Assembly: GCF_004379255.2 (NCBI RefSeq) | Contig: NC_056039.1 | Location: 34,423,883-34,487,882 of the forward strand | DNA: 64,000 nucleotides | Source: Salvia splendens | Taxonomy: Eukaryota; Streptophyta; Magnoliopsida; Lamiales; Lamiaceae | Direction of reading: 5' to 3' | Shown: positions 25,680 to 38,398 of the stretch, one piece after another | Layout of the letters: every line of letters begins with the position of its first letter | Numbering within the stretch: the stretch's first letter is position 1 | Program-made: the position numbers and the translations under genes | Notes under the pieces: generated by a model | Database searches by the model: none | The model's input: the letters and a program-made list of their open reading frames with translations, nothing else | Told to the model about the DNA's origin: nothing

Positions 25680-27886
25680 ATGACAACAAGCATACGCCTC
25701 TCTCTCTCCTCATTCCTCTCTCCAAACGCGCCACGCCGTCACCACCACACTCTCACTCTAAAACTCCAAGCCACCTCCAACCCCAGCAGCTCCACCATGG
25801 GTCAAAAATCCGCCCCCGCCGCCGGCGAATTGAAGCCATTAGTCCGCAAGAATTTCAGCCGCAGCAACCCCAAGTCCGACCACTTCCCCGTCCACAGCTT
25901 CCACCACGTGGAGTTCTGGTGCGGCGACGCCACCAACGCCGCCCTCCGCTTCTCTTGGGGCCTCGGCATGCCCCTCATCGCCAAATCAGACCTCTCCACC
26001 GGCAACTCCTCCCACGCCTCCTACCTCCTCCGCTCCGGCGACCTCTCCCTCCTCTTCACCGCCCCTTACTCCCCCTCCATCTCCGACCCCTCCTCCGCCT
26101 CCCTCCCCTCCTTCTCCCCCTCCTCCCACGCCTCCTTCACCTCCTCCCACGGCCTCGCCGTCCGCGCCGTCGCTGTCTCCGTCCCCTCCGCCTCCGCCGC
26201 CTTCTCCGCCTCCATCTCCCGCGGCGCCATCCCCGTCTTCCCCCCTACCCTCCTCTCCGACGGCAGGACCACCCTCGCCGAGGTCCATTTATACGGCGAC
26301 GCCGTCCTCCGCTTCATCGACGGAGACCAGTGGCTCCTCCCCGGCTTCGACCCCCTAAACAACCCCTCCCAAGAACTTGACTACGGCATCATAAGACTCG
26401 ATCACGCCGTCGGCAATGTGCCAAAGCTCGCACCCGTCGCAGAGTACATCAAGAAATTCACTGGCTTCCATGAGTTCGCTGAGTTCACGGCCGCCGACGT
26501 GGGGACGGCTGAGAGCGGCCTCAACTCGGTAGTGCTTGCCAACAATGACGAAAATGTGCTTTTCCCCTTGAATGAGCCGGTTTTTGGGATGAAGAGGAAG
26601 AGCCAAATACAGACTTATTTGGAGCATAATGAAGGGCCTGGGGTGCAGCATTTGGCATTGGTGAGTCAGGATATTTTCAAGACTTTGAGGGAGATGAGGA
26701 AGAGGAGCTCGGTTGGGGGGTTTGAGTTTATGCCTTCTCCGCCGCCTACTTACTACCGGAATTTGAAGAGTAGGGCTGGAGATGTGCTTAGGGATGATCA
26801 GATTGAGGAGTGTCAGAGGTTGGGGATTTTGGTGGATAGGGATGATCAAGGGACTTTGCTGCAGATTTTCACCAAGCCGATTGGTGATAGGTATAATTGT
26901 ACAACGCTTACTTCTCTTCCATCTGCTTTGAGTTTACCTTTCTGCTGTTCTTCATCAGTAGATTAAGTAGTTTGGATTGTGATGTTTAGGTGTGTTGATT
27001 GAGCTGATTTTTGGAGTTTGTGTTGTTAATTTCGAATATGGAAAGGAGATATAGTTTGATTTGGGGGATAATTGGATTTAATAATAGATATAGTTCTCAC
27101 ACTTGTGTTTGTTACTGCTTGTTTTGATCATTGCAGTTAATTTTTGTGGATCTTAGTTTTGAATTTTGATCATGTCCAAGCAGCTTATCTAGAACACTAT
27201 GGGAAATTAAACTGTGACGCATTAAAATATGAATTGTTTGGTTCATCTCACAACTTAATCACATATGGATAATCATATGATAATGATTCATAGCAACCGA
27301 ACTGCATCATAGGATACTGAATAATCTTCAGATGGTCGTCTCAGTGTCACTTAGGTTGATGTGTCTCTATTAGCTAGCTCTGCCACCTTCTGATTTTGTG
27401 AAATACAGTACTTAAAACTTAAATTTGTTACTCTGTTGTTTTACTTGCTATCACGTCTCCCGTCTCCTCCACCTTTTATCACCGTTGGAACCCCCAAAAT
27501 TTGAGTTGTTCGTTCATCTGAGCTTTTTTCTGCAAATAAGCTAGTTAGTTATATTGCATAGCGTATTCATTCATACTCATAGTAGTTAAATTGCCAATAT
27601 CTCTCCCCTTGCTGCTCTCTCTGAATTGTTTCTCTTCCAGATACAAGTTCATTTACAAAATCTGAGTAACTAATACTACATTCCCTCGTGTTTTTGCAGG
27701 CCGACCATCTTCATAGAGATAATTCAGAGAATAGGGTGCATGATGAAAGATGAGGAAGGAAAGATGTACCAGAAGGGCGCATGTGGAGGATTCGGAAAGG
27801 GGAACTTCTCGGAACTATTCAGGTCTATCGAAGAATTTGAGAAGATGCTCGAGGCAAAAATGGGCAGGAGAACAACAGCGCCGTGA
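25680..27886 (+). CDS. HPD: 4-hydroxyphenylpyruvate dioxygenase (HPPD), two exons
   Basis: Exons are 25680-26890 and 27700-27886, the usual single-intron plant layout with the intron near the C-terminus. HPPD turns 4-hydroxyphenylpyruvate into homogentisate, the precursor of tocopherols and plastoquinone. The long form is 465 residues; an internal in-frame ATG at 25797, in the context TCCACCATGG, gives a 426-residue form closer to Arabidopsis. Landmarks are FHHVEFWCGDATNAALRFSW and FTAPYSPSISD. In short-form numbering the iron ligands are His203 (LDHAVGNVP), His285 (GVQHLAL) and Glu371 (FIEIIQR); their spacings of 82 and 86 match known plant HPPDs. The C-terminal exon reads PTIFIEIIQRIGCMMKD through GACGGFGKGNFSELF. 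The 39 extra N-terminal residues are rich in Ser, Thr and Arg and look like a plastid transit peptide (inference). The first exon is very GC-rich in its N-terminal half, producing long spurious frames on both strands. Confidence 0.97.
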
Positions 27887-29135
27887 ATGCTTACATGCTA
27901 AAATACTAGTAGCAGGTAGATATATATATATATATTGAGAAATGAAAATATCAGTCAGATACAACTGAATGTGCTTTATTATGGCATTATGAACTCTTGA
28001 TATGTACAAAAATGATGTGTCCATGTTATATACTGTGACACCAATTACTGTATGATATGTATTATCATATAAATGAAAATACTCCTCAGATTTTTATGCC
28101 TCTGCGCTCGTGCTTGTGTTAGTGTTCAAATGATTTTGTTATAAATCTCGCTTCATGCACGCACACATCTATTTAGAGATGTTGGTGGGATTCAAATTCA
28201 TAATATTCTTGTCACAAATTTGTTACTCTATCATTCGTTAAGCCTTCCGCTGCAGATTTAGAGACGTTGGTGGGATTTGAATTCACTTTGTAAATTCGTT
28301 ACTACATTACTAAAGTCATTCCTCAAAGAGCTTGTTGCAGCTTGCAAATGTGTAAATTGATTATTTCGTCAAACTCATAGAACGATCAAAATTACAATTT
28401 AGAGGTCGTTCGGTTTATAAGATTGCATCTCATGATTAAATATGTACTTGTTATAATCATATGATAATGATCATTCCAATTGAAATAGAACAACAATTTT
28501 AAGAAAGTGGAGTAATATAAACAACAAACGAAAGAGTGTGATTTGACATGGTTTACGATGTGGAAAGGAATTACATTAAACCTCTTTAGGTATCAAACAA
28601 GAATCAATTTTACAAACATTTTGAAAAAAAGAAAATGCAATATACATAAACATAAGTTACTTTGCTTACTTTCTGAAAGTTTGGGAAAGCCAAATCTCTA
28701 GTGGAGTACTTATTTTCTGAATATTCACTAATGTTAATTATTTATTTCTTAATAATTTTGTACAGTCCTTTACGATGATTCATAGTAGTTATTTGTATTT
28801 TTAATTTTGTTTATAATTATTAACACGTTTTGTTATTTATCAATTAAGTTTGCACAGTAATTGTTTTAAATTTTAGTGATTTTAAAAATTAATATGTTCC
28901 ACATTCCCTATTTTTTTTTGTAGTATCTTGAAATTTAATTCAGTTTCTCTTAAAAATTTTAGTACTACTACAGTACTGTGAAATAAATAAACTAAAATTG
29001 TATTTAGAAGTCGATGTCGCCAGTTGCTCTTGCTCATCAGCTGAGAAACTTATATTCTTGACAAGCAATTTCTCGTTAATTTTGACAACTCTGGTGAAAA
29101 ATAAACACACTGAAATTCAGCGAAGGAGAAAGGCG
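27887..29135. other. HPPD 3' UTR, intergenic DNA and 5' UTR of the VPS34 relic
   Basis: There is a short (TA)n run at about 27919-27936. Two related 26-bp blocks around TTGGTGGGATT occur near 28180 and 28267. The rest is AT-rich DNA with no gene recognised. Confidence 0.45.
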
Positions 29136-32100
29136 ATGGCTGGGAACGAATTCCGATTCTTCTTGTCGTGTGACATTAATCTGCCGGTGACTTTCAAAAT
29201 TGAGAGATTGGAGGGCAAATTATCTGCTCGGAAGCCGCCCGATTCAGGTATTGTAAAAAATTTATGTTTTTCCACTATTTTTAATGATGGGCTTCTTTTA
29301 ATTTTGTTGTTGATGTGGAATTTGGAGTATTTGCAGCTTCTGTTTTTGTATTTGAGGTGGAAATATGCTACTCCTTTTATAAGCTGTAGGATTGAAGCTG
29401 TTTATTGTTGGAGTGTTGGTTTGGATACTTTAGTGCATGCTGCAGGGTTGATTTAGTGTAAGGCATTTGGGGATCTCTGATTTTGGTTGAGGTGTTTTGA
29501 TTGAGATGATGTTGTTGAATTTTTTAGCTGATGATTGCACCACAGAGGAGAAGAAACCTGAGTTGTAACTTGTACGTTGAGAGCTTGTTGTACATCGATG
29601 GCGCACCTTTTGGGCTCCCTATGAGAACAAGGTTTTGATCTTTGGTATCAGTGCTGTAGCCTCTGTATTCTGGTGTTTTTATTTTGAAGATTTCTTGGTG
29701 ATTTTGTGTGGTTTATAAGGGTAGGCTGGAACCAGGAGGCCCGTCGTATTGTTGGAATGAACTCATCACTCTGAGTACTAAGTATCGTGATTTGATGGCA
29801 AATTCACAACTTGCTGTTACTGTAAGTACGAATATGGCTTTCCCCACAAAAGGATAAAAACCAATATTGAATTTGAGTCACTAGAAAATCTTAATTGCTA
29901 TCTTGTGTTAGGTGTATGATGTTTCGTGTGGGAAAGATGAGGAATTGGTTGGGGGGGCGACCATTCACCTTTTCAACATGAAAAAACAGCTCAAGACTGG
30001 GAAACATAAACTTGACTATGGGCGGGCGAAGAAGCAGATGGCTCTATCAATACAAACACACCAGGAAAGGTAATGATGTATATAGTTATATGGTATTCTG
30101 CCATCTGGGCAAGTCGACGTATGGTTTGGTTGATTTGCAATTACTGACTGTGATAGGTTCCTAAAGAGGAGAGAGGGGAGCTAGAACGCCTTGAAAAACT
30201 AGTGAATAAGTATGAGAGAGGGCAAATTCAAAGAGTTGATTGGCTTGACCGGCTTGCATTCAAAGCCATGGAGAGGATTAAGGAATGCGAGAGCTTAAAA
30301 ATGGGAGTTCTCATTTGTATGTCATCATTGATTTCTGCAGCTTTGAGCGCCGCGTAGTTTTCCAGATACCTTAGATTTACCTATCTATTGTCTTTCTTCA
30401 TCCTCGAGTGCTCTATGAGATACTGTTGCTTCTAACAATTCCCAAGGACTTGGTTTCCCTTTTGTTCACCGAGTAGTATGAATTTGTTTAACCATAGAAT
30501 TCAAACTTAATAGCACTTTGGTGTGTAGGAATCTGGTGCAAATTTCATAATACCGTCCCCAATAGCTTCGACAAATGAACTAGTTACAGTTTGGGATCCT
30601 GAAGTTGGAAAAATTAACCCCTCCGAGCACAAGCAGCTAAAGCTGGCTAGAAGTTTAAATCGTGGCATCATTGACAGAGATCTTAAACCTAGCATTACAG
30701 AAAGGAAGTAAGTTGCCTTACCTATTTCTAAATGTTCTACTGCTTTTATTTTTTTATTTTCACTGCCATGCCACTTTCTTTGCTCTATCTTGCTTACTAC
30801 GTCAGTGAACAATCGTTCCAAATATCCAAGAACGAACCAGAGTATGAACCACCGCATTTATCAACACACTTGTTAACATCTACCGCCATATGCATCCAGT
30901 TTTTTCTTTCTCTAACTGAATATTACTTATTTTCATGCTATGTAACTTAAAGAAATGCATAAAGTGACACTTTATGCATAATGTTATTATTCCATATTGC
31001 TGTGTAAATATTTCACCTTGTTGCTAATCAGCTAGCCTCTGATATTCAACAGGTCCATACAAAGAATATTAAGATATCCACCAACTAGAACCTTGACTGG
31101 AGAGGAGAAGCAACTACTCTGGAAACTTCGTTTTTAGCTTATGGCTGAGAAAAGGGCCCTGACAAAATTCTTGCGCTGTGTCGAATGGAGTGATGTTCAG
31201 GTGAAGTTTTCATCAACTGCAATGATTTACTACATCCCTTATACAAATATTTGAGTTTTCATCAAAATACAAGTATTGTACAGGAAGCAAAGCAAGCATT
31301 AGAACTGATGGGCAAGTGGGAGACAGTTGATGTATGTGATGCACTAGAGCTTCTATCTCCAGTTTTTGAGAGTGAAGAGGTTATCTTCGCATAATTTGCC
31401 CCACTCCATTTCCTGTTTTTTTTAACAGGCTAATTTGTCTTTTAAATCGACTTGTTTATTTTATAAACATGATTTTCTCCTACAGGTCCGTGCATATGCT
31501 GTGAGTGTTCTTGAAAGAGCTGATGATGAAGAGCTCCAGTGCTACCTACTCCAGTTGGTTCAAGCACTTCGTTTCGAACGTTCAGACAAATCTCGCCTTA
31601 GTTATTTCCTCGTGGAACGGTGTAAGTTTGATGCAAGGGAATGTTCAATGATTTTCTTGTTTGATCACACTTTGTCTAAATCCTTTACTCATTTTACAGC
31701 ATTGTGCAATACTGACTTGGCTAGCTTTCTTCGATGGTATGTGGCTGTGGAACTCCATGACCATCCATATGCTAGACGTTTCTATAGCACCTATGAGCTG
31801 TTAGAAGAAAGTATGTTGAAGGTGTGGTATTTTCTTTCCTCGTATTTTCTGTCCCCCTTTTGTCTCTCGCTGTTTTTATGCTACATCATTTCAGTATGCT
31901 ATCTATTTGTACCGATTTATTCATATCTGTATCTCTATCAGTTAAGACCAAGTGCCAATAGCGATGAAGATGGTTTCAAGCTTTGGCAGAGTTTAGTGCG
32001 CCAGACAGAACTGACTGTGCAATTGTGTTCTATAACGAGAGATGTTAGAAATGTGAGAGGCGGTACTCAAAAGAAAATCGAAAAGCTTAGGCAGCTCCTA

Positions 32101-33531
32101 TCTGGGCTTCTTAGCGAGCTTACCTACTTCGATGAGGTAATTGAGAAATTGTTACTTATAGTGCATTGTTGTGGTTCTAGCGCACCCTTTATGGGGTCGT
32201 CATCCGTCCATGATCTTTGGTGTGCATCAAACTGGTTCAAGTCTTCCAGATACTATCATAAGATTTATGGAAATTTATCTTTTCAGCCAATACGGTCGCC
32301 TCTTGCACCAAGGGTCCTTATAACTGGGATTATACCATCAGAATTCAGAATCACCAATCTTCAAAAGCGCGCTGCATCCTCTGCGGCTGGCATTTCGAAC
32401 AGCAAGTGGAGGAAGCTGCAAGATCATATTTAAGAAGGGTGATGACCTTAGGCAAGACCAATTGGTAAGCGCCCGGTATCTTATATTCGTTTGAAAATGA
32501 TTTATTTATATTTTCTAACTCGACAATTTTAACGCAGGTTATTCAAATGGTATCACTAATGGATCGACTGCTCAAGCTGGAGAACCTCGACTTGCATTTG
32601 ACTCCTTACAGAGTGCTAGCGACTGGGCATGTTTCTTATCTTATGAATTATCGAGTATGTTTGAATATTCATTCTTTATAATGATGTTAAATTGTTATAC
32701 GTCGCCCTTTCAGATTCTGTCAGAGCACCGTAGTATTACAAGCTACCTGCAGAAATTTTACCCAGACGAAGACGGGCCTTTCGGAATAACTGCAACATGT
32801 CTTGAGACGTTCATAAAAAGTTGTGCTGGCTACTCAGTTATCACATATATACTGGGCATTGGTGACAGGTCATTCTATTAAATTTATGTTTTCTTGATAT
32901 TCAATTTTCTCTGAATTAATTGGTCATAAACTTAACCTATTTATATGATTTTCTGATGGTTGTCATCCAAGCAAACTTGATTTCGATTATCTCTGGTTTA
33001 TATAGAAAATTCTCTTGGTTCTCAGGCACCTCGAAAACCTGCTGTTGCAAGATGACGGCCGCCTTTTCCACGTAGATTTTGGTTTCATACTTGGCCGAGA
33101 TCCAAAACCTTTCCCACCACCTATGAAACTCTGCAAGGAAATGGTGGAAGCTATGGGCGGAGCGGAGAGGTACGCTCCCCCCCACCATCCGAGATTACCA
33201 TTGATCGATCATCAAAATCAAGCAACCTGATAGGCTGATACTAAATTTGTTTCACCTGATGGCCGGTTCCAACATTCCAGACATTGCTTCCGACCCCGAG
33301 AAGGGCATTCTCAAGGTGACCAGATTCATTCATTTCGTGGTGAGACCGTTCAACTATCATTGGTTTTCATTTTCATTTCTCTTGTTCGTGCAGCTTCAAG
33401 AAAAGTTCCGCTTGGACTTAGACAACGAGGAGTCGATCCATTTCTTCCAGGATCTCATCAACGAGAGTGTCAGCGCACTGTTTCCACAAATGGTTGAGAC
33501 CATCCACCGCTGGGCTCAATATTGGCGCTGA
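29136..33531 (+). pseudogene. VPS34: Class III phosphatidylinositol 3-kinase (VPS34), unprocessed pseudogene
   Basis: The introns are kept and most exons still read as plant VPS34: start MAGNEFRFFLSCDINLPVTF (C2 region), helical region with LQCYLLQLVQALRFERSD and FLRWYVAVELHDHPYARRFY, kinase region with SCAGYSVITYILGIGD and [17 protein letters not shown], end SALFPQMVETIHRWAQYWR. VPS34 makes PI3P for autophagy and endosomal traffic. Lesions: a 7-bp insertion with TAA near 29564-29574; a 1-bp deletion near 30011-30016; a 1-bp deletion in an A-run near 30300; TAG at 31135-31137 in place of a Ser codon; a 7-bp tandem duplication at 32338-32351; loss of the short exon expected between about 32630 and 32712 (the piece following LATGH); and loss of the segment after the donor at about 33170 (expected QYYTRFKSY), with an 8-bp insertion just before LNLFHLM. 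With so many hits the copy cannot encode a full kinase. Confidence 0.92.
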
Positions 33532-34682
33532 TGCAACGGTGGGAGACGCGTTAGGTCAGGCAAGGGCGAAGATCCGGGCCTAACCATATCTTTTTGTTCA
33601 GTCTAAGGTCTCGGTCCGGGCTGATATTGAGTTTCTTTAGAAATTTCTCTCTCCACATTGTTGGATATTTGTCTTCACTTTCGTATTCTTTTTGGTATAG
33701 AAAAAGCAGACATTTGGATGTGCATATGCAGGGAAGAGAGGGAGAGGGAGAGGGAGAGGGAGAGGGAGATGTATGTATAATTTTTATATTTGTAAGTTCA
33801 GTTTTCAACACTAGAGATGGTGTTTATTTGTACATAAAATAAAATCTACATATATTTGATTATAGGTAAGTAAGCTTCATTTTGATATGCTTTGAAGAAG
33901 TTACAATGATATTCTGTGAAGACAAATTTTAATGTAAATATGTACTATGAATGAAGTGATATTTTATTGTATATGAATCAATTGTTAGAGCTGAGCATTG
34001 CACGCTTATATAATGTGAGTGGGATTGGGGATTAATAGCATTGGGGTGGGAATGCTAAGAAGAGGGAAAAAGGTTAATTCCAGCTAATGTAGACGCGCTT
34101 CTAAATTTCTCCATAGTAAATCAATCATGTTTTGGATTTGCTAAGCTACAATGAACAACTTCATTGTGTTTCAATTCACACACAAATGCAATTCAAATTA
34201 GATCGTCTCTTTGTAACAATTTTCATTTACTAGAACCTACAGTATTTTTTTAAAAATGATATTTTATTTACAAATTGCCAAATATTAATTTAATGGTCTA
34301 ACATGCCAAGTAAATTTAACAACAAATATTGCAAGTCGCATGCACGATCAATTGAACAAATCATCTAATGAATGGTAATAACAACAAATATATTTTTTGA
34401 GGCTAAAAATCAGGAGTTACCGAAACCTCAAGATATAAAAATGGAAAGATTCAGAAGAATAAAAAAAGTGGGAACAAGAAAGGAAATACCAAAATAGAGA
34501 GGAAGAGCACACCGTGATCAATATATCAAATTCCTCTCAAAGAAAAGATAAGATTGATCAACCTTTGCAACTCATTTGATCTGTTATTACAATCCACAGG
34601 TAATATGTTTTCTCTATGTTTCGATTCATTTCATATCTATGATCAATTCGTAACAAGTTTCTTGTGTTGTATAGGTTTCTGA
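33532..34682. other. Intergenic region with 5' UTR of the serine-rich gene
   Basis: There is a (GGGAGA)n microsatellite at about 33736-33770. The 5' UTR of the next gene may be spliced, with a donor at about 34601 (CAG/GTAATATG) and an acceptor near 34674. No other gene is seen. Confidence 0.4.
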
Positions 34683-35006
34683 ATGGCAAATGAATCTAAA
34701 AAAATGCGAAAGCGAGAGAAACCTACAATCTCTATCCCGAATCCGAGCATAACCGCCATGAACGCCATGTCCCGAGCATCGTCCGTACCGACATCCCCGG
34801 TCGGACTGGCCAACGCCAAAAGCCTCAGAAGCAGCTGCCTTTGCTCGCCAACCACGCATGCCGGCTCCTTTCGTTGCCGTTATCACAGGAACACAGTCCT
34901 CACCCGCAACAGCATGTCCGTTGGCGCCAAGCTCTTGGAGCTCGGGGCCGACATGCCGGTCGCCCCCAAGCTGGGAGCCGTTGCTAGCAATAGCGACGCC
35001 TCCTAA
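34683..35006 (+). CDS. Small serine-rich plant protein (serine-rich protein-like family)
   Basis: A single-exon frame of 107 residues starts MANESKKMRKREKPTISIPN. It carries the block LRSSCLCSPTTHAGSFRCRY, followed by HRNTVLTRNSMSVGAKLLEL. This Cys-rich SCLCSPTTHPGSFRCR-type block is the hallmark of a plant-only family of small serine-rich proteins whose biochemical role is unknown to me. The N-terminal part is Ser/Pro rich with several SP sites. The high GC content and conserved block support a real gene despite the short length. No signal peptide or membrane segment is visible. Confidence 0.72.
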   Translation: MANESKKMRKREKPTISIPNPSITAMNAMSRASSVPTSPVGLANAKSLRSSCLCSPTTHAGSFRCRYHRNTVLTRNSMSVGAKLLELGADMPVAPKLGAVASNSDAS

Positions 35007-35396
35007 TCATCGGAGCCCTTGAATAGGCTCTTGATTAGATTGTGATGTGTATAGCTTTCTAGGCCTTATTATACCACTGTAACTTGTAGAACTTATGCAG
35101 ATCCTCTCTTCATGTTTGTGTTTGTGTTCGTGTTTGTGCTCATTTCAATGGGCAACAAGCATCACCTGTGTCTAGGTTTATCGACCATGTTATAATCGAA
35201 AGATGATGATTTTATGAGTACAAAACAACCTGTTTTAGCTTCCCAAATATATATATAAACAAGGATGCTGACCCGTCGCTACAAAGAGGACGCGCAATAC
35301 TGGCAGCTTAAGTATACGCATTGGACTACACGATTCTAATGGATACTTCTCTTTCGTTTTTACACGCTATTCTGTACACACGTTGTAGATTGTACC

Positions 35397-35855
35397 TCAC
35401 ATGGGGCAGGATGCATCCTCCTCAGCTTCCTGTGGCATCATGTAGTTCCGACAGAGAGGGCACGTCGTGTTCCAGTAGTTGAGCCACTTCTCGAGGCACG
35501 GGTTGTGGAAGACGTGGCCGCAGGAGAGCTGGTTGATCTCGGCCTTGGGCACGAATTCTGTCAGACAGATGGAGCACTCTTGCTTGGGGCATTGGTGGAA
35601 GAAGACCGACTCGTACTGCATAGAGGGCGAGTGGCTCCTGAACTCCTCCACGTACAACTCCGAGGGGCGTCTGCAGCACTCGCCCGAGTTTGAGGGCTCC
35701 ACCGTGAAGTCCTCCCACGAAGATATGTTAATGCCGAGGACGTTTAGGATGGAGCGGAAGATCTCCTTGAAGATGGAGATGGAGATGGCTGTGTTAGCCA
35801 AGATTACGCAGAGCACTCCCGCGTCTGCTGGAGTAGGGTACGATGAAATTGCCAT
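35397..35855 (-). CDS. XERICO-like RING-H2 E3 ubiquitin ligase
   Basis: A single coding exon encodes 152 residues starting MAISSYPTPADAGVLCVILA. The ATG at 35855 lies close behind a splice acceptor at about 35867-35868, so the 5' UTR is probably interrupted by an intron. Residues ~12-35 form a hydrophobic segment (GVLCVILANTAISISIFKEI), probably a membrane anchor. The C-terminal RING-H2 reads CSICLTEF, then NQLSCGHVFHNPCLEKWL, then TTCPLCR, with all eight metal ligands present. The order hydrophobic N-terminus, YVEEFR motif, RING-H2 matches Arabidopsis XERICO, which raises ABA level and drought tolerance. An in-frame upstream ATG at 35873 lies across the predicted acceptor and is less likely. 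The drought role is taken from the family. Confidence 0.82.
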   Translation of the reverse strand: MAISSYPTPADAGVLCVILANTAISISIFKEIFRSILNVLGINISSWEDFTVEPSNSGECCRRPSELYVEEFRSHSPSMQYESVFFHQCPKQECSICLTEFVPKAEINQLSCGHVFHNPCLEKWLNYWNTTCPLCRNYMMPQEAEEDASCPM

Positions 35856-35867
35856 TTTCAAGCCTGA

Positions 35868-37480
35868 ATCCACACAAAGTCCAAGTTTACTACATTAGCC
35901 TAAAAGCAAACACACCGAAAGACTACAAGCTACGATCATATGCATGAAAGTCAGTGACAACAATCAGAAGTAAACAGCTTGATTCCAGACAAAATGATAA
36001 ATTAACACGAAACCGACAACCCCAAACTCAACCCCGTCATTCTATCTAGCTAGGTCGATTAATAAGCATCAAGAGCACAGCCAACTGTCTTTCAAACAGC
36101 GAGAGATGGTCAGTTCTTTAGAATAAATTGCAGCAACGAGCAATCTAGATCATGTGGTAGATAGAGAGACATATAATGATTCGAAAAATTTCAAAAAACT
36201 TTCCTTTCCATCTTCTTTTACAAGATAATGGTTCTTATGAATCACTAGAAAAAAACAAAAGCAACCAAATCAAGAATATGTGCAAATAAAGGGGCTCATC
36301 TTTTTTGAAGTGTCAATTATATAGTTATATGCCAATCCAATTGCAATATACATACTATATATCTACATTCACCAATAGGAAAACAGACAAGTGTCTTTGG
36401 TACTACGCAAAAAAAGGTGAGGATAACACATCCTACATTATTAGCCCCACACCTTAGCCTGAGTGTCGATGTCATGTAAAAACCCCATCAACATCGTCTA
36501 GATCAAGATAATACCCCGTCCTGCCCACGCCCCCCATCCGCGCCTCGCCCACGCCCCTGAGGGTAGTGGGTGCAATAATAAGAGAGACACTAAAAGAAAA
36601 CCCCACTTCTACATTATTACAAGCAGACAATTTTAGGTAAAAACAAGACATCTAGAATCCAAAAGCTCTTTCTTTTATCTTCTTCACCCCCCTTACCCCA
36701 CCTCCAACACCATCTCTCTCTCTCTCTCTCTCTCTCCCTCTCCCCCTCTTTTGTCTCTCAGTCTCTCTCTCACTCTCGCTCTCACTCTCTCTCCCTCCCT
36801 GTTCATCTCTCTCTCTACGTATGTGTGTGTGTTTGTGTGTGAAATTCAAGCCACGGGACACAATCACAGAACAATATTATAGACTTCATTGATAAGAGCC
36901 ACGAAACGGTAAAAGTAACGACTTTTGCCCATGAATTTCAGGAGAGAAAGTGAACTGACTCAGCTTAGTTGGAAAGGAAGATCAAGAATGAGTTTTTATC
37001 CTCAAACAGATGCAAATAGTAATCAAGCCGCCAATCTTGTAAATCAGACAATCAGAATCAACATCATAAAAACAGAACACAAATCACAAATCATAGGAAC
37101 ATCCAAAGAGAATTAATTAACTAAGTATCCCAACTGAAACAGCAAGAAAAAAAAAACAAATATACCTAAAAACAAGGAAAAGGACCTCTGTAAATGGTGA
37201 GATCCACACAAAGTTGGAATCTTTACACACATATATATGTCCTCAAACTACTGAAATAAAACCCACCAAGATTGATTTGAAAAAGAAACAATACACACAC
37301 AAAAACCATGAATCAAAAATGACAATAACAAAAATCAAGAAACCATAGATATACTTACAAGTAGAGAGATTGAGCTCAATAAAAGTAGCCTTCTTTTATC
37401 CTAAAAATTGTGCAGTGGGATAAATTCAAGCATAAAATTAGCTGGGGTTTGACAATGGAAGATAAATATTGAGACTTTCT
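35868..37480 (-). other. Predicted 5' UTR exon and long 5' UTR intron of the XERICO-like gene
   Basis: A strong donor (CTACTT/GTAAGTAT on the minus strand) lies at about 37361. The matching acceptor is at about 35868, just before the ATG. This implies an intron of about 1.5 kb and a UTR exon of about 37362-37480. The intron holds a CT-rich microsatellite at about 36714-36810. No other gene is seen. Confidence 0.55.
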
Positions 37481-37506
37481 ATCATTTTATGTAAAGATTG
37501 CTCCTA

Positions 37507-37513
37507 ATTTATA
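37507..37513 (-). promoter_or_regulatory. Probable TATA box of the XERICO-like gene
   Basis: On the minus strand TATAAAT lies about 30 bp upstream of the predicted UTR exon. It is the best core promoter candidate by position and sequence. Confidence 0.5.
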
Positions 37514-38398
37514 CTGCTGCTGCAAGAGCTGCTGACCCCACCACCAATTATCACTTTCCCCCAAGTTTTTTTTTTTCACTTTCCCCCATGTTACCTTGTC
37601 ACTACTTTATCTGTTCTTAATTTTCTCGCACTACGTGAATTTTGAGAGAGAGCTCAACTTTAGTTTTATTGCATAAACATATTTAGTGCCTTTCTTTTGA
37701 AGTATCATTGTTTCTTTACTTAAAAATAGTCCATGCGAAAACAACAAATCTATAATAATATTGTTGTTTTAAAGATATTTTTTATATTTATATAAAAAAT
37801 ATATTATCTCTATTCACCAATTAAAGAGTCTTTTTTTACTCTGTTCAAGTTTAAGAAATTATTTAATATGGTGAAGAAAAGTAAAAAGAAAAAGTAAGTG
37901 GACCATGATTGTAAAAAAATTAGTTGAGTTTAGGATCCGTAATTCTGTATACTCCCTCCGTCCTACAATAAGAGTCCCCCTTTGTCATTTTGATTTTACA
38001 ATAAGAGTCACACTTCATTTTTTTTTACCACAAATGGTAAGTTGGTTATAAATTTTACTAACTCACTCCACTCATATTTTATTATAAAGAGTGAAATGCA
38101 TAGAATATCCCTAACTTTTGCACTTGTTGCACACACCAGTGACCCCTAATAAAAAAAATATCAGATAGGCCTAACAAAATATATAATCACAAGTGAGGTT
38201 TTTTTGGGTGATAACACCCTCATGCTCTGAAAGGGCATTTTTGTCAAATTACTCACAATGATGTCGCTGCCTTGTATGCAACCTTACACAACAACATATA
38301 ATTTAGCTTAAAGCTGAGTGGGCCATCCTTTTCTTACTTTTTTTACATTTCTTTACTAAATGTATAGATTTACATTTCATAATAATAATGAAACGCAT

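Noticed and set aside
25634..26849. Long Pro/Arg- and Gly-rich open frames on both strands over HPPD exon 1
   Set aside because: They are shadows of the GC-rich, codon-biased HPPD exon and have no domain.
29136..33531. Treating the VPS34 breaks as sequencing errors only
   Set aside because: Single-base indels could be errors, but 7-bp duplications, a nonsense change, a missing exon and a replaced segment are not typical read errors. Raw reads would settle it.
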